A DNA stretch of 64,000 nt from Actinomycetota bacterium (GTDB taxonomy: Bacteria > Actinomycetota > UBA4738 > HRBIN12), in NCBI GenBank assembly GCA_040881665.1, contig JBBECT010000006.1, positions 42,462 through 106,461 of the forward strand. The letters are read 5' to 3'. Both the position numbers and the translations under genes were made by a program. Below are positions 53,460 to 61,469 of the stretch, in pieces; the stretch's first letter is position 1; each line of letters begins with the position of its first letter. Below the pieces are notes generated by a model, which was not told where the DNA came from, did no database searches, and was given only the letters and a program-made list of their open reading frames with translations.

Positions 53460-56003
53460 CTACTCGTAGGCGATCGCGTCGAGGATCTTCAGCTTGGCGG
53501 CTCGGCGCGCCGGGAACAAGGCGGTCAGGACACCGGCGAGCGCCGCGAAGAGGACGTAGAAGACGAGCTGTCCTCCGGGGATCGCGAGCTCGGTGATCCC
53601 CTCCGACACCAGCGCCTGCTGCAGCGCCCATCCGAAGAGGATGCCGAGCACGACGCCGAGCAACGCGCCCAGGATCGCGATGATCACGGCCTCCCAGCGG
53701 ACCATCGAGCGGAGCTGCCCCCGTGTCATACCGACGGCGCGCAGCAAGCCGAGCTCGCGCGTGCGCTCGTAGATCGACAGGCTCAGGGTGTTCGCGATGC
53801 CGAACAGGGCGATCACGATCGCGAGGGAGAGCAGGGCGGTGATCAGGTTCAGGAGCTGGTCGATGAAGCCCGCCTGCGTCTCGCGGAAGGCGGCTTGGTC
53901 CTGCACGTCGACCCCCGCCACCTCGCCGACGGCGGTTTCCACGGCGGCGGCCAGCGCCGCCGGACGCACGCCCTCCTCCCCCTTCACGAGCAGGAACGAG
54001 TCCAGGCGATCCACGTAGTTCTCGTCGAAGGTCTCGAGCGAGATCACGTACTCGTTCAGGATCGGGTTCTCCTCGAAGAGGCCCCCGATCGGGATCCGCT
54101 GCAGCCCCGTGCGCGCGAACCGCATCGGGACGATATCTCCGACGGTCCACCCGCGATCGGACGCGACGTCAGAGGATACGAGCGCCGCCCCGTCCGCGAG
54201 CGATGCCACGGAGCCGGCGGTCATCTCCACCGAGGTCGTGTCCTCGATCGTCTCCGGATCCACCGCGTTCACCACCGCGGGCGCTCCGTCGAGCTGGAAC
54301 ACATCCTGGCGGATCTGGGTGACCGCCGAGACCTCGGTCACCCCCTCGACATCCTCGGCGACCGAGGTCGGGATCGGCAGGAAGGTGGTGTTCAGGACGA
54401 TCAGGTCGGCCTTCATCGTCTCTTCCAGGGCAGCCTCGCTGCTGGCCTTGAGCGAGGCGCCCAGGATCGCGACGAACACGACGAGCGCGACCCCGATCAT
54501 CAATGCCGATGCGGTCGCCGCGGTTCGCCGTGGGTTCCGCATCGCGTTCTCCCGAGCGAGCCGTCCGGCGATGCCCGTGCCACGCAGCGGCGCCCCGATC
54601 AGCCCAGCCAGCGGCCGCGCGACGAGCGGCGCGAGCATCGCGACGCCGAGGAACGTGACGAGCACGCCGAGTCCGACGAGCTCGAGCTGGCCGGACTCGG
54701 CACCGAACAACCCGTACAGGAGCGCCACGGCGCCGATCACCGTCACCGCCACGCCGATCGTGACGCGCCGTCCGGCCGCTCCCTTCGGTGTCGAAGGCGC
54801 CTCGCGCAGGGCCTCGATGGGCGTGACCGAGGCGGCCCGGCGAGCAGGAAGGATCGCCGAGACCCCCGTGATCACGAGCCCGACCACGATCGAGACGACG
54901 AACGTGCGAGGTTCGAGCTGCGTCGCGGTACTCGGGATGTCGATGCCGACCGCCGACAATACGGCCTTGAGCCCGATCGCGATGCCGACGCCGGCCACCA
55001 CACCGATCGCCGAGGCGACGATCCCCACCACGATGGCCTCCAGGATCGTCGAGACGAGCACCTGCCGGCGGGAGGCCCCCAGCGCCCGCAGCAGCCCGAG
55101 CTCCCGGGTCCGCTGCGCCACGATGATCGAGAACGTGTTGAAGATGATGAACGCGCCGACGAACAGCGCCACGAAGGCGAACACGAGCAGCGCGGTCCGG
55201 AAGAAGCCGAGTCCTTCCTTCAGCTGATCCGCGCTCTCCTGCGCGACCGAGGTGCCGCTCACCGCCTCGAATCCCCCGGGCAACACGCCCTGGACCCCGA
55301 CCCGCACCACGTCCGGATCGGCTCCCTCGGCGGCGACCACGCTGATCGAGTCGAACACGCCCTCTCGGTCCAGGACGTCCTGCGCCGTCTCCAGGTCGAA
55401 TAACGCCAGCGTCGCGCCGGCCAGGTTGTCGGCCTCGCCGAAGCCCACGATCCCCGACACGGTGAACTCCTGCGGTCCCGACTGCAGCAGGACCTCGACC
55501 GTGGCGCCGACATCGAACCCGTATGCCTCGGCGGTGCGCGCATCGATCGCCACCTCGTCGGGCGCGTCGGGGCTGCTGCCCTGCCGCAGCTCGAGGATCG
55601 GACTGTCCGGGTCCCAGCTGGAGCCGAGCGTGGGAGGACCGAACCCGCCGATCGGTTCCCCGGTCGCGGGGTCGACGAACTGGGCGTAGCCGCCCACCTC
55701 ACCGGTCGCGCGCGCGACTCCATCTACCCCCGCCACCTGGGCCACGACCTCTTCGGGGATCGGTTCGCGGTCGTCGCCGCCGCTCGCCCCGGGACCCGCC
55801 GACTGCTGGAACTGCGACTCGCCGCGGACCACGACGTCGATGCCCTCGGTGGTCGAGGTGAAGACCTCGTCGAACGCGGCGTTCATCGTGTCGGTCAACA
55901 CGAACGTTCCCGCCATGAAGGACACGCCGATGACGATCGCGACCACCGTGAGGATCAGTCGGATCTTGCGCGCGAACAGGCTCTTGAGCGAGGCGCGGAG
56001 CAT
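53460..56003 (-). CDS. ABC transporter permease, FtsX/MacB-like, two-module
   Basis: 847 residues with two FtsX domains: first about 260-410 (GAFIIFNTFSIIVAQRTRELGLLRALGASR) and last about 725-847 (GIANTLSLSIYERTRELGLLRAVGM), separated by large extracellular domains. N-terminal helix (about 13-37) anchors it. Such exporters move lipids, lipoproteins or peptides, or transmit mechanical signals. Starts directly after the ATPase stop. Confidence 0.9.
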   Translation of the reverse strand: MLRASLKSLFARKIRLILTVVAIVIGVSFMAGTFVLTDTMNAAFDEVFTSTTEGIDVVVRGESQFQQSAGPGASGGDDREPIPEEVVAQVAGVDGVARATGEVGGYAQFVDPATGEPIGGFGPPTLGSSWDPDSPILELRQGSSPDAPDEVAIDARTAEAYGFDVGATVEVLLQSGPQEFTVSGIVGFGEADNLAGATLALFDLETAQDVLDREGVFDSISVVAAEGADPDVVRVGVQGVLPGGFEAVSGTSVAQESADQLKEGLGFFRTALLVFAFVALFVGAFIIFNTFSIIVAQRTRELGLLRALGASRRQVLVSTILEAIVVGIVASAIGVVAGVGIAIGLKAVLSAVGIDIPSTATQLEPRTFVVSIVVGLVITGVSAILPARRAASVTPIEALREAPSTPKGAAGRRVTIGVAVTVIGAVALLYGLFGAESGQLELVGLGVLVTFLGVAMLAPLVARPLAGLIGAPLRGTGIAGRLARENAMRNPRRTAATASALMIGVALVVFVAILGASLKASSEAALEETMKADLIVLNTTFLPIPTSVAEDVEGVTEVSAVTQIRQDVFQLDGAPAVVNAVDPETIEDTTSVEMTAGSVASLADGAALVSSDVASDRGWTVGDIVPMRFARTGLQRIPIGGLFEENPILNEYVISLETFDENYVDRLDSFLLVKGEEGVRPAALAAAVETAVGEVAGVDVQDQAAFRETQAGFIDQLLNLITALLSLAIVIALFGIANTLSLSIYERTRELGLLRAVGMTRGQLRSMVRWEAVIIAILGALLGVVLGILFGWALQQALVSEGITELAIPGGQLVFYVLFAALAGVLTALFPARRAAKLKILDAIAYE

Positions 56004-56756
56004 CTACACCTCGAGGGACTTCAAGCGGTCGAAGACCGACTCGGATGTCGGAGACCGAAGCTCGTCGACGATGCGGCCGTCGCGCAGGAACACGACGCGA
56101 TCGGCGAAGCTGGCGCCGCGCGGGTCGTGAGTGACCATCACGATCGTCTGCCCATGGTCGCGGACGGCGTCGCGCAGGAACCCGAGCAGATCGGCCCCCG
56201 AACGGCTGTCCAGATTGCCGGTGGGCTCGTCGGCGAACACGACCTCGGGCCTGCTCACGAGGGCGCGGGCGGCGGCGACGCGTTGCTGCTGGCCGCCGGA
56301 CAGCTCGCTGGGGCGATGGGCCAGACGGTCGGCGATGCCGACGGTTCGGACCACCTGCTCGTACCACGCGCGGTCGACATCGTTCCCCGCGATGTCCAGC
56401 GGCAGGGTGACGTTCTCCTCCGCGGACAACGTCGGCACCAGATTGAACGACTGGAAGACGAAGCCGACCTTCTCGCGCCGCAGGAGCGTCGTCTGCCGTT
56501 CGCTCAATGTCGTGACGTCGACGTCACCGATGTACACACGCCCGGTCGTGGGAACGTCCAGTGCCGCCATGCAATGCAGCAACGTCGACTTCCCGGACCC
56601 GGACGGGCCCATGATCGCCGTGAACTCCCCGGCCGCGAAGTCGACGTTGACGCCGCGCAACGCCTCAACGGCCGCGTCACCCTCGCCGTAGACCTTCGAG
56701 AGGTCAACGGCACGCACCGCCGACCTCGCGGGTTGTATCGCCGGATCCATCGCCAT
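56004..56756 (-). CDS. ABC transporter ATP-binding protein (MacB/LolD type)
   Basis: 250 residues. Walker A GPSGSGKST, Q-loop FVFQSFNL, signature LSGGQQQR, Walker B VVFADEPTGNLD and H-loop MVTHDPR. The TGNLDS motif marks the MacB/LolD subfamily. Pairs with the permease that starts at its stop codon. Confidence 0.93.
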   Translation of the reverse strand: MAMDPAIQPARSAVRAVDLSKVYGEGDAAVEALRGVNVDFAAGEFTAIMGPSGSGKSTLLHCMAALDVPTTGRVYIGDVDVTTLSERQTTLLRREKVGFVFQSFNLVPTLSAEENVTLPLDIAGNDVDRAWYEQVVRTVGIADRLAHRPSELSGGQQQRVAAARALVSRPEVVFADEPTGNLDSRSGADLLGFLRDAVRDHGQTIVMVTHDPRGASFADRVVFLRDGRIVDELRSPTSESVFDRLKSLEV

Positions 56757-56837
56757 GCAGACCTCCGTCGTCCGTCCAGCGAGACACCCTACGAAAGCCC
56801 GGGTCGAACGACCGGCGGGGTAGGCGGGCGAGTCGGA

Positions 56838-56975
56838 TCAGGCGATCCGGCGATCGGAACCGGAGTCGCGGTCGCCGGGATCCTCTCCGAGGTCGACGTC
56901 GACCTCGAAACCCCACGCGACCACGAGTGCCGCGAGCGCGACCCCGATCAAAAGCAGGACGACGGCAAGGAACAC
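56838..56975 (-). CDS. small single-span membrane protein
   Basis: 45 residues, too short for routine calling: one hydrophobic segment (FLAVVLLLIGVALAALVVAWG) then an acidic tail. GTG at 56975 has GGAAGG 6 bases upstream. The frame is open further 5' but without signals. Could be a real small protein; unknown function. Confidence 0.5.
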   Translation of the reverse strand: MFLAVVLLLIGVALAALVVAWGFEVDVDLGEDPGDRDSGSDRRIA

Positions 56976-57049
56976 GGGCGACCTTCCCTCAGGGAGCCTG
57001 CCCGAGAAGCCTGCCACGAGGAGAGCTGCGTTCCCAGCACCCGGGTCCA

Positions 57050-57871
57050 CTACGTCGGAGTCGCTGGGAGATGTACTGGATGAGGTGCCTGGGACCGGTG
57101 TGGTGGGCGTGACAGGGATCGAACCTGTGACCTCGCCTTGCCCATCGCGCCGGCGAACGTGTTACCTGCGGCCTCCGCGGAGCCACCGAACTCGGTTGTC
57201 AGCTCGGCCAGGATCATCTTCTGTGCGCCGAGCAGGTCTCCCGACTCCTGCAGGGCCGCGATCTTCTCTTTCTCGGTCTGCGTGAACGACACACCAACGC
57301 GCTGCAGGGCCGTCATGCCGACCAGCGGGTTGTTGAGCGCCTTACCGACCTGCAGGCTCGCCGACTTGAGGTCGAGGTTCGCGATCGAGCCCTGGTTCAT
57401 GGCAACAGCCATATCCAGCACCGCGGCCTGGGTCTGGTTGAAGATGTCGTTGTTCGCGCCGGCCTGGTTCTGGATCTCGGTGAAGGTCAGCAGCAGGTTC
57501 GAGGAGGACTGGATCACTTCGTCGTCGACGCCCGACAGCGCTGCGAGCTCGTTGGCGAGCGCGACGATCTGCTCGGCCGTGACGTTCGCCGCCCCGCCCG
57601 TCGACTTCAGGACCGCCTCGGTCTGGGCCATCGCTTGCTCGGCTTCCATCGCGGCCTGCACCGCCGCTTTGCCGACGAGCGCGAGTCCGACGCCGATGCC
57701 TGCGGCGAGCATGGGACCGATGTTCTTGGCTGCGGCCGCCATCCTCGACGTCCCGGCCTCGACCTCGCCGCGTGCCTTGGCCAGACCAGTCGAGAGTGAC
57801 TTTGTGTCGAGGCCGACCGTGACCACGGCGTTGCCGAGGGCCGCGCCGCCGAGTGCGCCGAGGATGCTCAT
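57050..57871 (-). CDS. phage tail tape-measure protein, N-terminal part, fused into a tRNA fragment
   Basis: 273 codons; about 245 are phage. The opening (NAVVTVGLDTKSLSTGLAKAR) and a Gly/Ala-rich hydrophobic helix (about 50-65) then many Q/N/A-rich helices are typical tape-measure features, but normal proteins are several times longer. After AMGKARSQ the frame enters the tRNA fragment and flanking chromosome and ends at 57050. Truncated, so no tail can be built. GGAAGG lies 11 bases before the ATG. Confidence 0.7.
   Translation of the reverse strand: MSILGALGGAALGNAVVTVGLDTKSLSTGLAKARGEVEAGTSRMAAAAKNIGPMLAAGIGVGLALVGKAAVQAAMEAEQAMAQTEAVLKSTGGAANVTAEQIVALANELAALSGVDDEVIQSSSNLLLTFTEIQNQAGANNDIFNQTQAAVLDMAVAMNQGSIANLDLKSASLQVGKALNNPLVGMTALQRVGVSFTQTEKEKIAALQESGDLLGAQKMILAELTTEFGGSAEAAGNTFAGAMGKARSQVRSLSRPPHRSQAPHPVHLPATPT
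57101..57134 (-). pseudogene. 3' fragment of a tRNA (T-arm, acceptor strand, CCA)
   Basis: On the minus strand: GAGGTC, T-stem ACAGG, loop TTCGATC, T-stem CCTGT, acceptor strand CACGCCC, discriminator A, CCA. The 5' half (expected acceptor GGGCGTG) and anticodon arm are missing; upstream is phage tape-measure sequence. It is the size and type of a tRNA attachment-site core. Identity of the tRNA cannot be told. Confidence 0.75.
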
Positions 57872-57900
57872 TCAGCTACCGCCTTCCCGTGGGGCGAGGA

Positions 57901-58011
57901 GCCACCCGCCCGGCCTGTCGAACCCCGCAACGACAGAGACTTGAGACCGGAGGAACAGGGTTCGACAGGTTCAACATCCGGGCGGGTGGCACAAGGAGCC
58001 CTCCGGTCTCA
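57901..58011. other. intergenic element with three interlocking inverted repeats (pseudoknot-like)
   Basis: A (57901-57913) pairs perfectly with A' (57978-57990), 13 bases; B (57914-57925) with B' (57958-57969), 12 bases; C (57942-57953) with C' (58000-58011), 12 bases. Order is A-B-C-B'-A'-C', so A/B form a long hairpin with an 8-base bulge (57970-57977) and C, in its loop, can pair outside it with C'. This is the topology of a pseudoknot and is the same on both strands. No coding potential is seen. Confidence 0.8.
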
Positions 58012-58031
58012 GCTGTGGTGGGCGAATCGGG

Positions 58032-59027
58032 CTACGGGGTGGTGTCGACGAGGCCGAACGCACCAGGGGCGTAGACCGCCAGCGCGAATCTTTCCTCTGC
58101 CCGGATCGCCGTCTTGTCGTGGGTGAAGTAGTCCGAGTGCGAGTTCGAGGCTTCCACCGTGATACCGCTGCGCCGGAAGATCTGCGCTTGCGAGAAGTCG
58201 CCGACGAGCACCGAGCCCTGCGCGATCGCGGGGGTGACGACGACGTTGAGGCCCCAGAAGGTCTCCCCGATGATCCCTCCGACCCCGTACTGACCGGTGA
58301 ACGGCCCGCCTGCGAAGTACTGCTCATTGCCGTCCTTGGCTAGACGGAAGTCAGAGCTGCCCCAGTCGATCGGGTGGATCACCATGCCGTTGGGCTGGTA
58401 GAAGGCGTCGCGGATGGTGGTGACCATCTGATACACCGAGTCCGCGGCGTTCAAGGCGCCGACCGTGATCGTGGTCTGCAGGCCCGAGCGGTCCAAGATC
58501 CCCGAGATGTTCGGAGGGGTTCCGTCGCCGTTTAGGAGCTGGTCCTCCTCCTCGAGCTGCACACCCGTCGTGAGCCGCACGTCGATGAACGACCGCAACG
58601 CCTCGACGTCCTCCAGCATCTCGTCGGTGACCGGCAGCCACGTGGCGACTTTTCGTACCGGTTCGTTCACCTGGTTGAAGACCATCGCTGACTCGGGCTT
58701 CTCCGCTGCCTCGGCCACGGTTGCGGCGGCGTTGGTGAACGACTGCTCCTCGACGTACAGGACAGCGTTGGAACTCGTGGATCCGGGAAGCAAGAGGTCG
58801 GCCAGCTGCAGCCGGCGAAGGCTCAGCGGACGGATGCCCGGCAGGCGTTCGGGGATCACCGCGTCGCCGCCGGAGCTGCCACCCGAGTCGAGCAAGGTAC
58901 GCAGCTCCACGTTCCCCGAGGTGAACTTGCCGGCGAAGCCTTTGGCTCGGAGCTTCTGGTACTGCTCGGACTCGACGAACTGTTCGCCGAGCGAGGGCGG
59001 AGCGGTCGGTTCGGTTTGTGAGCTCAT
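58032..59027 (-). CDS. HK97-fold phage major capsid protein
   Basis: 331 residues. N-terminal arm short (about 40-60 residues), then the HK97 pattern: PERLPGIRPLSLRRLQLADLL, PVTDEMLEDVEALRSFIDVRL, LLNGDGTPPNISGILDR, NGMVIHPIDW, GLNVVVTPAIAQGS and a final EASNSHSDYFTHDKTAIRAEERFALAV. No protease gene lies near. Start overlaps the upstream RHH gene stop (TGATG). Confidence 0.88.
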   Translation of the reverse strand: MSSQTEPTAPPSLGEQFVESEQYQKLRAKGFAGKFTSGNVELRTLLDSGGSSGGDAVIPERLPGIRPLSLRRLQLADLLLPGSTSSNAVLYVEEQSFTNAAATVAEAAEKPESAMVFNQVNEPVRKVATWLPVTDEMLEDVEALRSFIDVRLTTGVQLEEEDQLLNGDGTPPNISGILDRSGLQTTITVGALNAADSVYQMVTTIRDAFYQPNGMVIHPIDWGSSDFRLAKDGNEQYFAGGPFTGQYGVGGIIGETFWGLNVVVTPAIAQGSVLVGDFSQAQIFRRSGITVEASNSHSDYFTHDKTAIRAEERFALAVYAPGAFGLVDTTP

Positions 59028-59263
59028 CAGTCGTTTCTCCTGTTTGTCCGAAGCCAGTGACGGATCGCGGCGCGTGCTTCAGCAGCGACGGAGCGACCGT
59101 CTTGGCGGGCGAGGGTGGCGAGGTCACGGGCGATGTCTGGTTCCTCCGCGACGACCAGGCGGTGTGAGAAGCGGGTTCGCCTCTCGGGAGCGTGGGGCAG
59201 TGTCTGTTTCATGCCCTGAACGCTGATGGGCCGTGCAAGGTTTCGCCTTACGGCGATGGCCAA
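59027..59263 (-). CDS. small RHH-like DNA-binding protein in phage remnant
   Basis: 78 residues; the second half (DIARDLATLARQDGRSVAAEARAAIRHWL) looks like a ribbon-helix-helix (Arc/CopG) protein. A TTG start at 59263 has GGGAGGG just upstream; an ATG at 59212 is possible. Coupled to the capsid start. Role in the phage is unknown. Confidence 0.6.
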   Translation of the reverse strand: MAIAVRRNLARPISVQGMKQTLPHAPERRTRFSHRLVVAEEPDIARDLATLARQDGRSVAAEARAAIRHWLRTNRRND

Positions 59264-59568
59264 CCGCCCTCCCGCGATCGCCTACTGCGACGTTCCCGGG
59301 CCTCGATCCACGGTTCGTGGTTTTCGCATCGTGGCTGGCACCCGCAGTGCTCCTTGGACCAGGCTCGGACCTGTTCCTGCCAGCCGTCGCTGAGGTAGTG
59401 CTCGTACAGCGTTTTCTCTTCTGCCATCGATATGTCCAACAGCGGCCCACGAGCGAGGAGCCGTACGACGGCCTCCTCCGTGACGTCATCCGTTCCCGCG
59501 ACCTCGAGCGCTTCCACCACGACTCGCATGAAGTCGCCGCGTCGCTTGCTCTCCCGCCGGCGAGCCAT
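59248..59568 (-). CDS. hypothetical phage protein
   Basis: 106 residues, charged, with Arg-rich ends and a C-x-C-x3-C cluster (HCGCQPRCENH) that could bind metal. A coupled start on the terminase stop. Not recognised. Confidence 0.6.
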   Translation of the reverse strand: MARRRESKRRGDFMRVVVEALEVAGTDDVTEEAVVRLLARGPLLDISMAEEKTLYEHYLSDGWQEQVRAWSKEHCGCQPRCENHEPWIEARERRSRRSREGGWPSP

Positions 59569-59897
59569 CAGCGGGGCACCCGCGGATCGGGGTCGGGTCC
59601 ACCTTCGAGGTGCAGCTCTCGCAGCAACCTCGCCAGGCCGATCCGGGCGTCCTTCTCTGCTCCAAGGAGCGGATGGGGCCGAAGCTGGCCCTTCGAACCC
59701 GGAACAGTGAGCCCCTCCTCGTCGATCAAGGCGCGCACCTCGTCCAGGCGATCCATCGTCTCGCAGGCGCTCCGCAGCAGGACGTAGTCACCTTCGGTGA
59801 GCTCGTAGGTAGCCACCACAGAGCGCCAGAACGACCGAGAACGGCGCTTCAGATGCTTAGGGGGACCCGGGGCGTCCGCAACTTTCTTGCCTGGCAT
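59568..59897 (-). CDS. phage terminase small subunit, P27-like
   Basis: 109 residues: basic start, LKRRSRSFWRSVVATYELTEGDYVLLRSACETMDRLDEVRALI and LRPHPLLGAEKDARIGLARLLRELHLE, the pattern of P27-type small terminases. The large subunit and portal normally follow but are absent. ATG at 59897; the frame upstream is shadow of the plus-strand nuclease gene. Confidence 0.82.
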   Translation of the reverse strand: MPGKKVADAPGPPKHLKRRSRSFWRSVVATYELTEGDYVLLRSACETMDRLDEVRALIDEEGLTVPGSKGQLRPHPLLGAEKDARIGLARLLRELHLEGGPDPDPRVPR

Positions 59898-60197
59898 GGC
59901 CCCAGGGTGAGGGTGGTGGCCAGGAAAACGCCAAACCGGGGGCGCGTCCATGCGTCTAGGCCAAGAGTCGGCCTGCTGCTGTGGGATCAACTGAACTTCT
60001 GAGCCAGGGGGAGGGGCCCCTGACCTGCGCAGATGCAATGACCTATGAAGGGGGGTACCCACCCCGTACCCCGGGGCCGTCCATGCTGTCACCTGAACCG
60101 AAGGCATCTGTCGGTTAGATTTCTCCCTCGAGCAGGCAGGACCCACTCCCCCATTCGAGATGGATGATTTCCGTTTAGTCCGTTTAGAGGGAGCGCG
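59898..60197. other. non-coding gap between phage terminase and nuclease genes, two hairpins
   Basis: No gene seen. A hairpin GGGGTAC/GTACCCC (60052-60058, 60066-60072) and a CAGGGG/CCCCTG palindrome (about 60005-60021) stand here. Just before the nuclease ATG, CCGTTTAG repeats twice (60170-60187) and GAGGGAG forms a ribosome site. Divergent promoters are expected but no -35/-10 is convincing. Confidence 0.5.
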
Positions 60198-61058
60198 ATG
60201 CGTCGAGATCCGTTCGATGAGCCACCGGATGATGACCCGTACGAGCTGTATGCGTCCGAGGAAGAGGTGTTCTCCGCAGACACTCACGTCGACCCTGCCG
60301 AGGAGCGAGCTGTCGCGGAACTGCGGGATAGGTTCAAACAGGATCGTGTCTTCTACTCCAGACAGCTTGAGGTGCAGCTTGAAGGGAGCTTCTTTCACTG
60401 GGTGACCAACCGAGCGGTTAAGCGACTCGTTGCTGAAGATCATGTGGTTGCTGAGGAAAGAGATGTTGAGAACTCGAGCAGTGTGAATCTCCTTTGGCGA
60501 AAGAGTTATCGATACCCCCGGAGAGAAGCTGCAAAGGTCCATGCGCTGGTAGAGGAGTACTCCCGGCCGGCAGTATCGGAGGCCGTAGGTTCGAATGGAG
60601 AGAATCTCGTACTGGAAGGGTTCTCCCGACACCAGTTCGTACAGCGGGGACGTAATGTCAACGCATTCGGGGCCAAGGCGTGGCAGCGTACGAACCAGGA
60701 CATCGACTTCATATTCGAACGTGACGGGCACGCGTATGGGATCGAGGTAAAGAACGCCCTCGGATACATGGACAAAGACGAATTCGATTCGAAATCCGAC
60801 CTGTGCTTTGAGTTGGATCTGATACCGGTGTTCGTGGTGCGAATGGTACCGAGGACGTGGCTGGAGGAGCTAAGGAAACTGGGCGGCTTCGTTCTTGTCA
60901 TCAAGTTTCAGCTGTACCCCAAGTTGCTAGGACCCCTGGCATCAAGGATGAGAGACGAACTCGGGTTGCCAGTGGACACGCCGGCAACGCTTTGGGAAGG
61001 CACCATGGAGCGGTTCTTGAAATGGCATCACGCCCCGTCCGGCGATGGTGATTCGTGA
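60198..61058 (+). CDS. PD-(D/E)XK nuclease-like protein
   Basis: 286 residues. A nuclease core at about 130-200: E135 (GENLVLEGF), D170 in NQDIDFIFE and E183-V-K185 in YGIEVKN, the order of PD-(D/E)XK enzymes. N-terminus acidic, C-terminus contains hydrophobic strands. It lacks partners such as a methylase or helicase next to it. Base use looks less GC-rich than the core genes, suggesting transfer. Might act in defence or in phage/mobile-element biology. Confidence 0.65.
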   Translation: MRRDPFDEPPDDDPYELYASEEEVFSADTHVDPAEERAVAELRDRFKQDRVFYSRQLEVQLEGSFFHWVTNRAVKRLVAEDHVVAEERDVENSSSVNLLWRKSYRYPRREAAKVHALVEEYSRPAVSEAVGSNGENLVLEGFSRHQFVQRGRNVNAFGAKAWQRTNQDIDFIFERDGHAYGIEVKNALGYMDKDEFDSKSDLCFELDLIPVFVVRMVPRTWLEELRKLGGFVLVIKFQLYPKLLGPLASRMRDELGLPVDTPATLWEGTMERFLKWHHAPSGDGDS

Positions 61059-61166
61059 GGGCAATTCACAAGCGGGTTCTGCAAAAGCGCTGGTCAGGCC
61101 GATTTTCGGCGTACCTCCATGAATACGTGGTTGGTAGGCGAGGGACGGCCCGAGGAGCCGGACCTC

Positions 61167-61382
61167 TCAGTGAGGATCGCGCCAGGGGTCGGTGGACTCG
61201 CCTGCTTCGAGCGCCAGCAATAGCGCCTGCAAGTCCTTCCTTCCCCGCGCAAAGTGAGTGTCCGGCGGCGGTCCATCAGAGCGCGTCCATCCGCTCGGCT
61301 GTACCCAGTATTCGTACGGTGCCTTGGCAGACACGAGCGTTACTTCCCAACCCAAGTCATGGGCCTTGTCATAGACATTCAT
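61167..61382 (-). CDS. hypothetical small protein
   Basis: 71 residues, no membrane segment. Begins MNVYDKAHDLGWEV, with Trp/Tyr-rich middle and a helix GRKDLQALLLALEAGE. GAGG lies 13 bases before the ATG; a TAAGCT box lies 6 bases before it. The gap 61059-61166 holds no gene. Not recognised; moderately likely to be real. Confidence 0.5.
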   Translation of the reverse strand: MNVYDKAHDLGWEVTLVSAKAPYEYWVQPSGWTRSDGPPPDTHFARGRKDLQALLLALEAGESTDPWRDPH

Positions 61383-61469
61383 CGGGTTAGCTTATCCTCG
61401 CTTACTGGTGTGGGTCCCAGAGTCGGTCCGGCGGGAGGTTGCACGGGAGGTTTCGCGCTTCTAACGCGC

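Noticed and set aside
57926..57975. Resemblance of GGTTCGACAGG in the structured element to the start of tmRNA
   Set aside because: Only a short match; no tRNA-like ends, tag reading frame or full tmRNA structure.
57099..58024. An 11-base identity (tgtggtgggcg) at 57099-57109 and 58014-58024 as possible attachment sites
   Set aside because: Too short and without flanking identity; could be chance or at most microhomology for a deletion.
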